A stretch of DNA of 64,000 nucleotides from Macrolepiota albuminosa (lineage: Eukaryota; Basidiomycota; Agaricomycetes; Agaricales; Agaricaceae): the NCBI GenBank assembly GCA_027475525.1, contig JAMWFC010000046.1, positions 2,480,001 to 2,544,000 on the forward strand, read 5' to 3'. Position 1 is the first letter of the stretch. Every line of letters starts with the position of its first letter. The translations under genes were made by a program, and so were the position numbers. This document shows positions 25,991 to 36,875 of the stretch, piece after piece. The notes beneath the pieces were generated by a model. That model was given only the letters and a program-made list of their open reading frames with translations, did no database searches and was not told the DNA's origin.

Positions 25991-28178
25991 ATGGCTTTGA
26001 CTGCTTTTCGTCGCCTTCCACGTTCATTATATAGGCTACTCTCAACCCAGACGTTGACAAATACCCGAGCGCGTGCAAAGGTATGTCGCCGACCCGATCT
26101 CGCACGCCCGCCCTGATTTGTTGCTGCAGGCAAAGATAATGCAGATTGATGCTCTATCCCCCCTTTCTCCATCTCTCGTTGACTCTTATGGTCGCAAGCA
26201 CGACTATCTCCGCATCTCCTTGACCGAGAGATGCAATTTACGATGTTGGCCATTGTTAAGCTAAGGAAATCAATTGTCTCTCATTTCTACCAGGTTTCTA
26301 CTGCATGCCGAGCGAAGGGGTTGAGCTGTCACCTGACGGAAACATACTGACCAACGATGAGGTTATCCGACTCGCCACTCTGTTCGTAAGGAGTGGTGTT
26401 ACAAAGATACGTTTAACTGGGGGTGAACCCACTGTGCGAAAAGATATCGAGGAACTTATTGGTGCGGATTGACTCATGAAAGAGAGAACTCTAACTGAAA
26501 CTTGTGGTAGGCCGCCTAAACGAATTACGATCCTTGGGTCTCAAGTCCATTGCAATGACTTCCAATGGTCTAGTCCTTCACCGGCGTCTACCAAGGTTGA
26601 TTGAGAATGGGCTGACTCATTTAAATCTGAGGTCTCTTGATCTCCAGTAACGTGTCGCCCGCACTAAATAATTCCAACAGTCTGGACACTCTGGATCCTT
26701 TTAAATTCGAGCTTATGACGCGTCGGCGTGGTCACGACGCAGTTCTGAAGGCCCTCGATGTTGCTCTTACATCATCATTGCATTCTGTCAAATTGAATGT
26801 CGTGGTAGTAAAGGGTTTGAACGATTCAGAAATAGTTGATTTCGTTAGGATGACAAAGGACAAGAAGTTGTCAGTCCGTTTTATCGAATTCATGCCATTC
26901 ACTGGTAAGTCTGCACCCACGTCTCAGTCTTGAGGCCGTTCTCATTTTGGTAGGTAATAAATGGGATTCAAAAAAGATGGTACCGTCTGCAGAGTTACTA
27001 AAACGATTAACTGGTCATTATCCCAATCTTTACCGGGCTTCTGATGAGCTCAATGATACTGCGCGTTCCTGGAAAATTCCAGGATACACAGGAAGCTTTG
27101 GGTTTATCAGCAGCATGTCGGACCACTTTTGTTCCTCGTGCAATCGTCTTCGCGTAACAGCAGACGGGCAGATCAAGGTTACAACCGATCCCTAGCAATG
27201 GAATAACTAATTTTTACATTCAGATATGTTTTCAGGTTTGTTTGTTTGATGCGAAGGAATTGTCCTTGCGTGACGAGATGCGCAAAGGCGCTAGCGATGA
27301 AGAGTTGCTCAACATAATTGGTCGCGCGGTATTTGGCAAAAAGGAGAGACATGCTGGAATGGATGATATTGACGTGGTGACGAATCGGCCGATGATATTG
27401 ATAGGTGGTTGAGTGTTTTTTCTTTCATGTAGTGGATATGTCTCGAGTTATAACCTGAGTCTAATTACGCGCTTGTATCTTTATAGGCTACCCGATCACG
27501 CAAAAATCGTCTTTAGCTGTAAGGCATAGATCCATCAAACCAGCTGTTTCTACTCTACTCCTCGCAAAGCCCCGTCCTTTTGCCCCTGAATCGCATACTA
27601 TTTTGGCTTCTCTACATACCATGCCGACCTTAACTCACCTCGATCATGAAGGTCGGGCTTCTATGGTTGACATTGCAAACAAGCAACAAACGAAGCGAAC
27701 TGCAATCGCATCAGGACGCATCTATATCCCTCTGACTGCTTACGAGCTTGTGACCTCCTCTTATCCAGTCGTAGATATGTCAAAGCCAGATAGCGACGAA
27801 GAGAAGGCCAAGATGAAGGCCCGGAGAAAGGGAGATGCATTGACCGTCGCACAACTGGCAGCAATAATGGGAGCAAAGAAGACATCCGACCTGATTCCAC
27901 TATGCCATACCCTCCCTCTCACTCAAGTCAAAGTAACCCTTACGCCTGCGACCTCTAAAAGTTCAAATGTCATCAGGCACTACATCTCATGCGAAGCAGC
28001 AGTGACGACTGACGGGAAAACTGGCGTTGAAATGGAAGCTCTCACTGCCGTTTCTGTGGGCCTCTTGACTGTCTGGGATATGCTGAAAGCGGTTGCTGGG
28101 AAAGAAATGGTGATTGGTGAGATCAAGGTGACGCATAAGTCAGGCGGGCGAAGTGGGGATTTTTCAAGGATAGATTAA
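25991..28178 (+). CDS. MOCS1: Molybdenum cofactor synthesis MoaA-MoaC protein (GTP 3',8-cyclase / cPMP synthase)
   Basis: Carries out step 1 of molybdopterin synthesis, converting GTP to cyclic pyranopterin phosphate, in the mitochondrial matrix. The first exon (ATG 25991) encodes [20 protein letters not shown], a good matrix presequence, spliced by a GTATGT...CTGCAG intron to [20 protein letters not shown]. The radical SAM cluster is CNLRCFYCMP, formed across an intron. The GTP-binding second 4Fe-4S cluster is [18 protein letters not shown]. The MoaA part ends [20 protein letters not shown] then IGG and TGA (410-412 of the 27000s). Removing the 82-nt intron 27405-27486 skips that stop and joins in frame to a linker and the MoaC domain: [76 protein letters not shown]. 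About eight introns in all. Confidence 0.92.
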
Positions 28179-28277
28179 AATGCAAATAAAATTTGTTATT
28201 GATTCAGCGCTACATGCTAGCTTAAGCAAGTGCCTTGAAAGTTCAAAATGCACGATAATATCGTATACTTCCCTATT

Positions 28278-28822
28278 CTAGTTTGATGATTTGCTAGAAT
28301 TTGTTCTTTTCTGATTCGATTTGAGAAGATCTGGCAAACCGGAAGCGATGGCGCCCTCAACTAGTCTGCTAGTTTCGGCGCCCTGTCAATATATCCAAAT
28401 TAGTCCGACCTTTTTGATTTTGAGATTCCAGCTTACATCTGTCATCTGGATAATCGTAGGTACACTAGTTATCTTCCAAGCGCCACTACGGAATGAGCTG
28501 GTAGGTGATCTCCATCTAAAGGGCGCCATGCAGCGAGTCGTGACCTATTAATATTCACTTACTGGGCTTGGTTTCCGACGTAGACAATCAGAGCAGAAGG
28601 ACTATCCGCCCCACCAAACGCCTGCTCCACCAGACCTTCAACATCCCGACAGTCCTGTAAAGGGGAAAAATATAAATAAAAATTGCGTCGGCCAATGGAG
28701 ATTGAGCTTACAGGGCACCACATCTTACCGTCTACAACGGAGGAATAAAAAATAATGTATTCCTCGGTGGCATCTTCAACGACTCGGGGATCTGCAAAGC
28801 CGTCGACAATACGAATGGGCAT
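28278..28822 (-). CDS. TXNDC17/TRP14-like thioredoxin-domain protein
   Basis: A small cytosolic disulfide reductase of the DUF953 (TRP14) group. The ATG at 28822 gives MPIRIVDGFADPRVVEDATE and EYIIFYSSVVDGKMWCP. An intron of about 55 nt splits the active site, giving WCPDCRDVEGL after splicing, with both redox cysteines of the WCPDC motif present. Then come ALIVYVGNQAQWRSPTSSFR, ITSVPTIIQMTDGAETSRLV and a short basic tail ending at TAG 28278. The cis-Pro is in SVPTI. The protein is about 125 residues, normal for the family. It converges on the molybdenum cofactor gene, the stops being 99 bp apart. Confidence 0.85.
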
Positions 28823-29438
28823 GGATGAACACGAGTTAGCCTCTGAGCGAGGATATGAGATTTATGACAGGTGAAGTTTGTTTCGATCTTATCAGTTGGT
28901 TGGCTGTAACAAAGGATGAAGATGGCTATGTTACATGACAGCGCCCCTTACATGATCACATTACTCACAGCAATCTACAGTTTCAAAAGGAAATGGACAA
29001 GACGTATAGTAGGTTACCCCTTTGTGCTGCCCAAATGGAATGATACCTCGTCTGTATCGTATCCATGCGAAGACTCATCGACAGATCAGTTTATTGCTTG
29101 ATATAACAGGTTAACTCAAAGAAAGAAACTCGATTTCTTTTCCACATTATTTGAAGCGTTTCCCATTCCATTGACCGGCAGGAGCTACAAGTTATATAGG
29201 TAGTACGGAGGCATTAAGAGCTTGATAAGAACAGAGACAACCAGCATCGACCGAATGAGTCAGGACCTCGAACAAATGGAAGTATGTATTAAGCACCAGA
29301 TTGGAAAAAATAGCAGCACGGAAGTCGAAAAAAAAAACTATCAGTACCAACCCATCGACCGTTTAACAAGTTCATTGCAAAGGACAATGTTTTATATTCG
29401 ACGAGTCAGTGTGAGGACATTATGAACCAGTCCACTGT
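28823..29438. other. Intergenic, nothing recognised
   Basis: Between the TXNDC17-like start (minus) and the stop of the Thr-rich secreted protein (minus). It should hold the promoter of the former and the 3' UTR of the latter. Short open frames on both strands show no family resemblance. Confidence 0.35.
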
Positions 29439-30979
29439 TTAGTAACTTCCAGAACCGGATCCATAAGAGCTACCAGAATAGGAGTTGTCAGCAGCCTGGG
29501 TTGGGGCAGCATATGCGGTGTTCGTTGTCGAATAAGCGTACATCGAGGTTGCTGCAGCAGTCGCAGAAGCATAGGTGTTGTACTGATTGCTATTCCCAGG
29601 AGACAACGACCACTGGGACTTGCACTGTACACACATTTCAGCGGCGCATATAACTGACAATTGATACCTGATACTCACCTTGCCCAAGCAGTCAGAGAGA
29701 CCAGTCTGGAGAACGGTCTGGGTCGCTGTCGCTGTATCAGTGGTGGTGGCGAGATAGGTTGTAGTCTCAAGATAGGTCGCTGTCGAAACCATGGTGGATG
29801 TGAGTGTGTTAACAACGGTCTTCGTCTGAAAGTAGTGTCAAAAACAAGTATTGTAATCACTGGCAATGGAGCGCACATTGTCCACAGTCTCGGTTTGCGT
29901 CCACACCTTTGTGTACGTGGTTGGTACGGCCTGGGTCACGGTGTCCGTCATGGTGACAAAGTCAGTCATGGTCTGAGTCATAGTATCAGTCTGGATTGAG
30001 GTCATCTCGTCAGTGACAGTGGCGGTCTGAGTCTCCACCATGGTCTGAGTCTGAAAAACAGGGTGGTGATAAGAATGAATAGACAAACTATCTGTCGGTA
30101 TTTACCTGGTCATAAACCTTGGTGCTAACCCATACTTTAGTATAGGTTGTGGGGTAGACAACGGTTGAAAGCTGCGTCTTGGTCACGAAAGCAGTCTCAG
30201 TGTCATGGACAGTTTCCGTGTCCGTGGCGGTCTCTGTGTTCGTACGGGTGTAGATGTTGGTCTCCGTCGCAGTCTCAGTGGCAGTGAGAGTGTGCATAAG
30301 TGTCTTGGTGTGATCCACAACCTCAGTCGAGACCCATACACGCGTCGTCGGGACAACCTCCACGGAAGTGTAAACCTGCGTGGAGGTCAAGACTTCTGTC
30401 TGAGTGACCTGCTGTGTCTCCGTCTGATCGTATGTGACAGTGGTTGGTACTGCCTGGGTGTAAGTCTGGCAAGAGTGTGAGATACAAGCGATCCAAAAGA
30501 TGAACTACAATACCACCGTCTGATATACCGTGTTATAGACAGTAGAGGTCACGACAGAGTTGTAACAGTATCCGTTGTTGCTATTGTCACATCAGAAAAG
30601 CGCGATTGAATCACTGAAGACTGTACGAACACATTGATGATGGTAGTTCCATAGCACTCCCCTTGATAGGTATACTAGAAATAATTTACTGAGTTCCTGC
30701 TTCGGCCATTACGAGCATCAAACCCACCCATGATTCAGGTGTACAGCGACCATCGGAGCCCTTTTGGTAACCGTAACCACACTGCAATGACTGATAGCCT
30801 CCAGCTTGGTAGGCCGAATAAGGCATCGTGTCGTAGAAGCTTCCAGAGGGAGCAGTGGTGTATTGCGAGGGCGGCGCCGCATATGCCGGTGAAGGCGTCG
30901 CAGAAGCGTAAGGAACAGGTGCTGTGGCACGCGCGGCTGCGGCAAGGGCAAGAGTACCAAAGATAGTAGACTTCATCAT
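29439..30979 (-). CDS. Secreted threonine-rich repetitive protein
   Basis: Predicted secreted or cell-wall protein of unknown function. The start MMKSTIFGTLALAAAARATA (ATG 30979) is a signal peptide with a likely cut in the Ala-rich end. A Pro/Ala/Tyr-rich segment follows, then a small Cys-containing module: SLQCGYGYQKGSDGRCTPES, YTYQGECYGTTIIN, NNGYCYNSVVTSTVYNT. The main body is several hundred residues of Thr/Val/Glu repeats with alternating T-x-T pattern, in which a longer unit recurs at least three times: VPTTRVWVSTEVVDHTKT, YPTTYTKVWVSTKVYDQ, VPTTYTKVWTQTETVDN. Near the end, SDCLGKCKSQWSLS carries two Cys. The tail is Ser/Gly/Tyr-rich (SYSGSSYGSGSGSY) with no hydrophobic GPI signal. At least five introns, some falling between repeat units. 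It may be an adhesin-like O-glycosylated wall protein; this is inference from composition. Confidence 0.72.
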
Positions 30980-31394
30980 TAAAGAGAGTGAGGTGGAAGT
31001 ACTATAATCGCAAAATTCAAGCGAAATTGAAAAAACTGAGCGGTCTACGCTGATGGACACTGTCTTGCACTGAGCGACAAGCGCTGGAATGGGTCAACAA
31101 GAGCAACGAAGAGATATATAGCGACTGACCGAAAAAAAAAGACAAAGAGAAAACGAAACGAAACGAAACGGGCGAAAGGGAACGAAGAAGGATGGAGGGA
31201 AATCAGCCAAGGGGTCGTCGATACTTATTGGCCCAGGACACTGGTCGCCAGCAACCGTTGGATTGTTCATCAATATATGTACGACTTACATGAAGATGAT
31301 CTAGGTGTGATTGATTTGATGGGTCGTTATGCATCCACACATTCTCCTGGTTTCAGTAATATTTTGCCGATTGGCCCATTCATTACAGACATAT
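30980..31394. other. Intergenic with promoter of the Thr-rich protein
   Basis: Between the Thr-rich gene start (30979, minus) and the stop of the aspartate/glutamate carrier (31395, minus). On the minus strand it is pyrimidine-rich. Three ACGAA-type pentamers (31154-31170) form a minor low-complexity tract. Confidence 0.45.
31112..31120 (-). promoter_or_regulatory. Candidate TATA box of the Thr-rich secreted protein
   Basis: On the minus strand the sequence reads TATATATCT about 135 bp upstream of the ATG. Followed downstream by pyrimidine-rich sequence, it is the best core-promoter candidate here. Distance allows a 5' UTR of about 100 nt. No experimental support. Confidence 0.4.
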
Positions 31395-34300
31395 CTATTT
31401 TTCCCGGCCGAGCTGGGCAGACAGTCGCGGCGCAGATAATGACAATGGCACACCGGATACAGCTACCTTCCGTCCGAAGTCTCCATGAACATCTAACAAA
31501 ATCTTGAGCGCATTGCGTGCACGGATCTTTGAAAGATCGTCCGGCCGCGAGATCAGTGCGGTCTCGACCTTTGGTGGTTTGTCTTCCCATGGATACTTAG
31601 ATAAGAAGTCAGCGACCGCTTTTACCCAGCCAATACGAAACTTACGGGCAACTGGACAACGCGATGGGTGATGTAACTTCGTATCAACAGCACAGCCATA
31701 TCAAGAAAGGGGGCTTACATATGTCTTCAGTGTTTCATACCCTAGATCTCACGTCAGAAAGATATATTTCCTTTTGGTTCAGCTGTTCCTCACCAAGAAG
31801 CGTAAATCCGAACTGCGGGCTGCTCCTCACTACACGTGCAGGACCGCCTTTATACAATGCGCGAAAGCCCTCTTCCTTGTCTATGGCGGCGAAGTGAGTT
31901 CGAAGCCATACTGATGATTAAATAAGAACTCGCAAATCTTAACGAAAGCATCCCGTAAGCCCTTGTAGTTAGTCTGGCCTTGTCGGGCTTCCACCTGGAG
32001 TCTGGTCTTCACGACATCTATCAGATCAACGGATGTCAGCATGGTCAGAAATAGCGTCCCAATTGAAACCGACCTGCTGGCGTCGTCAGATATGCGGCAG
32101 GCATTCCACTGAATCCGTCAATCTGCGTGAAAAGATGTCAACCGAGGGATATAAAACAGAGACGCACGCTATTCCAGCTGCAGCAAGTGTCTCGAGGAAG
32201 GACAGTTGCTTTCCATTATAACCCTCTTGGAATACGTCCTTTTTCAGGTGCCAATACGCAGGGAAGTAAATGGCAGAAAAAGGAATGTCACGAAGCAAGC
32301 AAGCACTTGCACCCTTGTAAAGGCCTAAGACGCCTAATTGACGAATAATGTGGATAGCACCTTTTGGAACTGCGCCCTCCGCTTTAGCTGCCTCGCCTTG
32401 GATCTGAAGACGAATTTTTCTGTAGGTGAAAGATAAGATAGGGGTTTTATCCCGAGTTGAAGGTATCATACACTATCTCCAGAGGATTCGTGAACACCTT
32501 GACGTTGTCGTGAATAAAACACATCACAACAGGAATGATCAAACCCTCTACTTACCACTTGGCAGCCACCAGCCATTCCACCAGCTACAAGTTCCCAAGC
32601 AAGTTTTATGCGTCCAGTTTCTGGATCTGTCGCCTTTCCTCTAATAAGGTCATTCACAGTCAATTTAATCGCTTTCTCCGGGGCAACGCCCTTTCACTTC
32701 TATCAGACATAAAGAAAGACGGAAGATCACGATACGTACAACTAGTTGAGGGCCCAATCCACGGTAGAATCCGAGAAAACCTTCATTACGAAAAATCTTG
32801 CGGGCACAATCTAGACTGTTCTTGTATAACAATTGACCGACTACAGTGCTTCGCTGGTTCTGCATTCTAGAATTCTTCCTCTCAGCATGAAATATACATT
32901 TTGAAGAAGAGCAGCTAACCGAGTCTGTTAAAAACGACATTGATCTGAGTCCGGCATCACAACTGAAAAAGTATGATTTATAATACCTTGACTAGGGCGG
33001 AAGATCAGCGACAAACCAATGCGGGAAGATTAGAAAAGAAACACCGACCCATATCAATAGGATATACTATTGTAGCACCAAATGCACCAGCGAAACCTGA
33101 CGTAAGATCATAAGGATTAGAACTGTAAACCCAGATCTTGACATACCACCGAGTACAAAATTGTAGCTTGAAAGGAGAGTACTTGTAAGGAGGGACTTGG
33201 AAGCCTTAGCACCTTGAGGTTCCGCGTCTTCGTGTGGCGCTCGCCACCGTGGATCCAGAAATTGAGCAAAGTCGATCAAAGCCAACCTTTGATTGGCAAC
33301 ACCTCGACTAGCGAAGTGAAATATTATAGATGCCTCCATCGGGGTAAACAGAGAATAGCGTGAGTGTGACGAGGCATAGTTCAAGAAATCAGACTGGTCT
33401 ATTCGTCCATCTTTGCTTTTTGCTGTTGCTTCACGGATGATCCTATGCCGGATAAGACGAATGTTGGCAATGAAAAGAAGTTAACCAACCGTTCTACCAT
33501 ATCCATTTCTACAAGTGACTTAGCTCGAAATTACTGAGGAGGATGAAACGACGTACGTCTAACAACATTATGGAAAGCAACAACTTCCGAGTATGATATG
33601 CGTTGTCCAGGGGTCAATGTGCACAGAGTGGGCAATCGTTCGATGATAGCTTGGGAAAGTTTATGCCCAGCAATTTCCTTTGAAAGTCGGGATGTATCAT
33701 CAGAAGAGTTCAGAGAGCACTAGAACACTGGACTTGCTAAGATGATACGTTTGAATTGGTCAGGACGAATGAAACCGTCCTGATCGGCATCTAGATATTT
33801 AAAGGCTTGACGAAGGCGCTCTCCTTGAAGGCCTTTCATTAGCTGTGTAAATTCATTATCTAGTCAGTCGCGTTAGTGTCGAGTGCAAAACAATGGCCAG
33901 TGGATTTACATCCTAAAACATGCGTTCCGTTCTTTTTTCCAAGGTATAATTTAACCCAGTCACTGCCTTCTATTAGTCAGGTTAGGTTAGAGCCAATAGA
34001 ATCACTCACCAGTCAAAGTCGAAAGGTATAGCGTCGGGCCCGACATTGGCAGTAAATACGTTTTTGAATTCGTCGAATGTGATGTATCCGTCGTGGTCGC
34101 TGCATGCAGATCAAAGAAAACCCTCTTGAACATCGCTTCAGTCTGAACGTACACATCAAAGTAACGGAAGGCCATCCAATAATCCGCATCTGGACGCTTC
34201 AGAAGAGTCTCAAACACCGTGAAGTCATCCCAAGATACCAAGCCGCGTCTTGAAGTGTCAGCGACACGAAAGAGAAGAGCAAACTGGGCACGACCAATCT

Positions 34301-34601
34301 TCGTCAAATCTCCCGACGGCGCAATAGCATTCACGAAGCTCTCAGGATCCAAGTACCTACAGAAGAAGTATGTCACAATTAAGTAAGTCAGACGCCAGCA
34401 TTGCATGCAACTGCGGCTTCAGAACATGCAGACAACTCACCTCTCGCCGTCAATGACCTTGGAGTTAGCATCAAAGATCCTCCTCCAGCGTGCAAGCTCT
34501 CGCTCCGGAACGTCCAGGGCCGTACGGACAGTTTTTAAAGCAGAAGCGGCTAACGATGACCCCTGTTCAGAATCACCATGGACGACAGGCAGAGGTGCCA
34601 T
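31395..34601 (-). CDS. AGC1: Mitochondrial aspartate/glutamate carrier with EF-hands
   Basis: Predicted inner-membrane exchanger of aspartate and glutamate, Aralar/citrin type. The ATG at 34601 gives [20 protein letters not shown]. The N-terminal half holds EF-hand-like repeats: [38 protein letters not shown] and others to about 33.4 kb. The C-terminal half has three mitochondrial carrier repeats with P-x-D/E-x-x-K/R signatures: [30 protein letters not shown] and [20 protein letters not shown], each formed across an intron. Matching repeat ends are [14 protein letters not shown] and [22 protein letters not shown]-terminal extension runs through [20 protein letters not shown] to the stop at 31395. 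About fourteen introns, several boundaries approximate. The EF-hand/carrier order is diagnostic of this subfamily. Confidence 0.9.
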
Positions 34602-34753
34602 GATCAGTCTAAAAATCTAAAGCGGGGTATGTAGGAAGGAGGACGCTGGGTATAGCGAGGACTAAACGCAGAACGGACTAAGTGCGGGGCACCGCTTTTT
34701 AGTGTCAAGTGCTATGAACTTTTTTACAGACCCTTCAAGGAGCATCGCTGATC

Positions 34754-34907
34754 AAGTCAATTTCACATTCAGAAAAAATTTACACAGATTTTCTCCTAAT
34801 ATAGTAAAAAAGATTATTTTCAAGATCGTTAAGTCAATTTCACATTCAGAAAAAATTTACACAGATTTTCTCCTAATATAGTAAAAAAGATTATTTTCAA
34901 GATCGTT
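34754..34907. repeat. Perfect tandem duplication, period 77 bp (1 of 7)
   Basis: Bases 34754-34830 are repeated exactly at 34831-34907. It lies between the AGC1 start and the TRM5 stop, so no frame is disturbed. The flanking bases differ on both sides, so the unit is exactly 77 bp. Confidence 0.95.
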
Positions 34908-34931
34908 CGGACCTCATCGGACTCCGGCTCA

Positions 34932-36775
34932 TCATCCCGAAGCGAAAGCCACCTCGGAAGGTAGCCGAAAGCTGATACAGTACATCTCCTTGTTCGGTGC
35001 GACAGACCGCACCCAATGCACATGAATGTCAGTCGTAATTGGTGAACCCAATGTTGCCTCCACTCTCTGTAGCGAATACAGAACGATTAGTGTTGGATAT
35101 CACTGGAATCGATACGTCCGTACCTGTCTAATATCAACCTCAGCCTTCTCCGGTTCCGATTCCCGAGTGAAGCAATAGCAATGAATCATTGGCATAACAT
35201 CATACACCTCACGCAGTTCTGGAATCTCATCTGACATCAATACTCCGCGGAGTGCATCCAGGAAGTTGATCGCAGTATCTGGTAGATTCATCACAAGATG
35301 AGATATTCGCCGACGAGGTGGAGCATTTGTCACAGTTGGACGTTGATACAGACCAGTCCTTTTGATTCGTTGTATTTGCGACTTCGAGAGCCGCGGACCA
35401 AGCATGGCTGGGAAGGGCTTTTCAAAAGACCGTCGGAATACGTTCCGTATGAAATCCCGTCCATCTTCACAGGAGACACGCACGAGGTCTCTGACCTATC
35501 GTTAACGTTATAATGTTGCTGTCTCATGATAGAATTCTAACTTACCCCATTCTTATTGACGTTGATCGCGAGATATTTTTCGCTGCTAGGATTGAGATCA
35601 TTCGCAAAAACCGCGCAACCCTTTTTGGCGGCTGGCACTGCAAAAGGACCGACGCCTGCAAAGACATCTGCGACGACATCATCAGGACTGAACAACTGCA
35701 CCAGACGTGCATGTTCGGCGTGCAGTCGCGAATTCCAATACACCTCTCTGAAATCGAAGGTAAAACTGCAATCTGATTCGTTCTGCAGGAGTAGAGTAAA
35801 TGATTCATTAGATTACTTGTCAAGGATAAATTGGCATACATGTTCCACGACAAAGTCGGGTTCTCCTGCTATTAGTTCCATTTTGAAAAAGCGAAAGACA
35901 GAGTCGATGATGTCGAGTTTGTTGACAACGGTTCGGATTGTCTTGTTTTTCTGAAGGAAAATTGATCTAAGTCAAGTTGATATTCCGGTGCACTCGTGAA
36001 TCTTACATCAAGAATAATCTGGCCAATCAATCTCCCGTATGGAACATAATCAGAAGGGAGGTTAATGTGTGCTATACACGTTCTAAGGTCTCTCGTAACG
36101 GTAGAATCAGTTCAAGGGCTCACCGATATGGCCGATTGTTGCAAACCCACTAGGAGCGCCCTCCTTGAGGTGATCCGGCATTAAGGCATGAATAACCTCA
36201 TCTGAATACATGAGCAACAAGAAAAATGATTTGAATGTTGAGCAGCTTACCAGCTGTCCAATGTTCGTAGTCAAGGGTGACCGTGTAAGGCTGGAATTCC
36301 TTCAATTCCGCCTGTGTCAGAAGGAAGTTGACAGTGTTCTCGGCCAGTTCAGCTGTCTTATGTGGTCCGTCAAATATGTCTCCAACATGTAGAAGAGAGC
36401 TCTGACCTTTATTACCAACGTTGAGCAAAACGAGACGATAATTTTTTGGATCTTCAGGGTCAACGTTGACACTGGAGATTTTCCGAAGATCTAAAAGGGA
36501 TCTAGGCAGGTGTCGAAGAAAAATTAGTAAGAGTCATTGGTGGAAACGCACCCTTTCATTTCAGGAGCTCTCAAAATAGCTGAGATTTTCGAGATAGGGG
36601 CTCGAGCAGCAAGGATTTCGAAAGACTTGGTGAAGGCTTTGCGGTCGAAAATTGGAGAGACGATGCCTGTATAATTCGGCGGCGTCACGTCGAGTGAGAT
36701 TTTTCGAGACATGACACGCGGTTGGTGTATTCGAAGAGTCCGAGGTATGCTACGTGAATGCAGTACTCTGAGCAT
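34932..36775 (-). CDS. TRM5: tRNA (guanine-37 N1)-methyltransferase
   Basis: Methylates G37 of tRNAs with S-adenosylmethionine to prevent frameshifting, in nucleus/cytosol and mitochondria. Start options, all in frame: ATG 36853, ATG 36775 ([20 protein letters not shown], a mitochondrial-type presequence) and ATG 36712 ([20 protein letters not shown], the conserved body). I list 36775. Catalytic-domain landmarks: [18 protein letters not shown] motif [19 protein letters not shown]; motif [19 protein letters not shown]; motif [19 protein letters not shown] with the NLP triplet. The C-terminus [20 protein letters not shown] ends at TGA 34932. About six introns. It is head-to-head with the TatD gene. 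Confidence 0.9.
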
Positions 36776-36875
36776 GCAAAAGAAACAGTCACCAACTTTT
36801 GTGGCTCGTGCCAAATATGTGGCTTGTTTGACTAAAAATGGGTCGACAAACATAGCATCCTTTCTTCTCCTCGTT

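Noticed and set aside
25777..26253. Minus-strand open frame running upstream from the proteasome subunit start
   Set aside because: It overlaps the MOCS1-type first exons on the other strand, has no homology, and proteasome beta-3 proteins start near the chosen ATG.
31140..31180. ACGAA-type pentamer run as a possible telomere-like or regulatory repeat
   Set aside because: Only three or four imperfect units in a purine-rich leader; not telomeric and not unusual.
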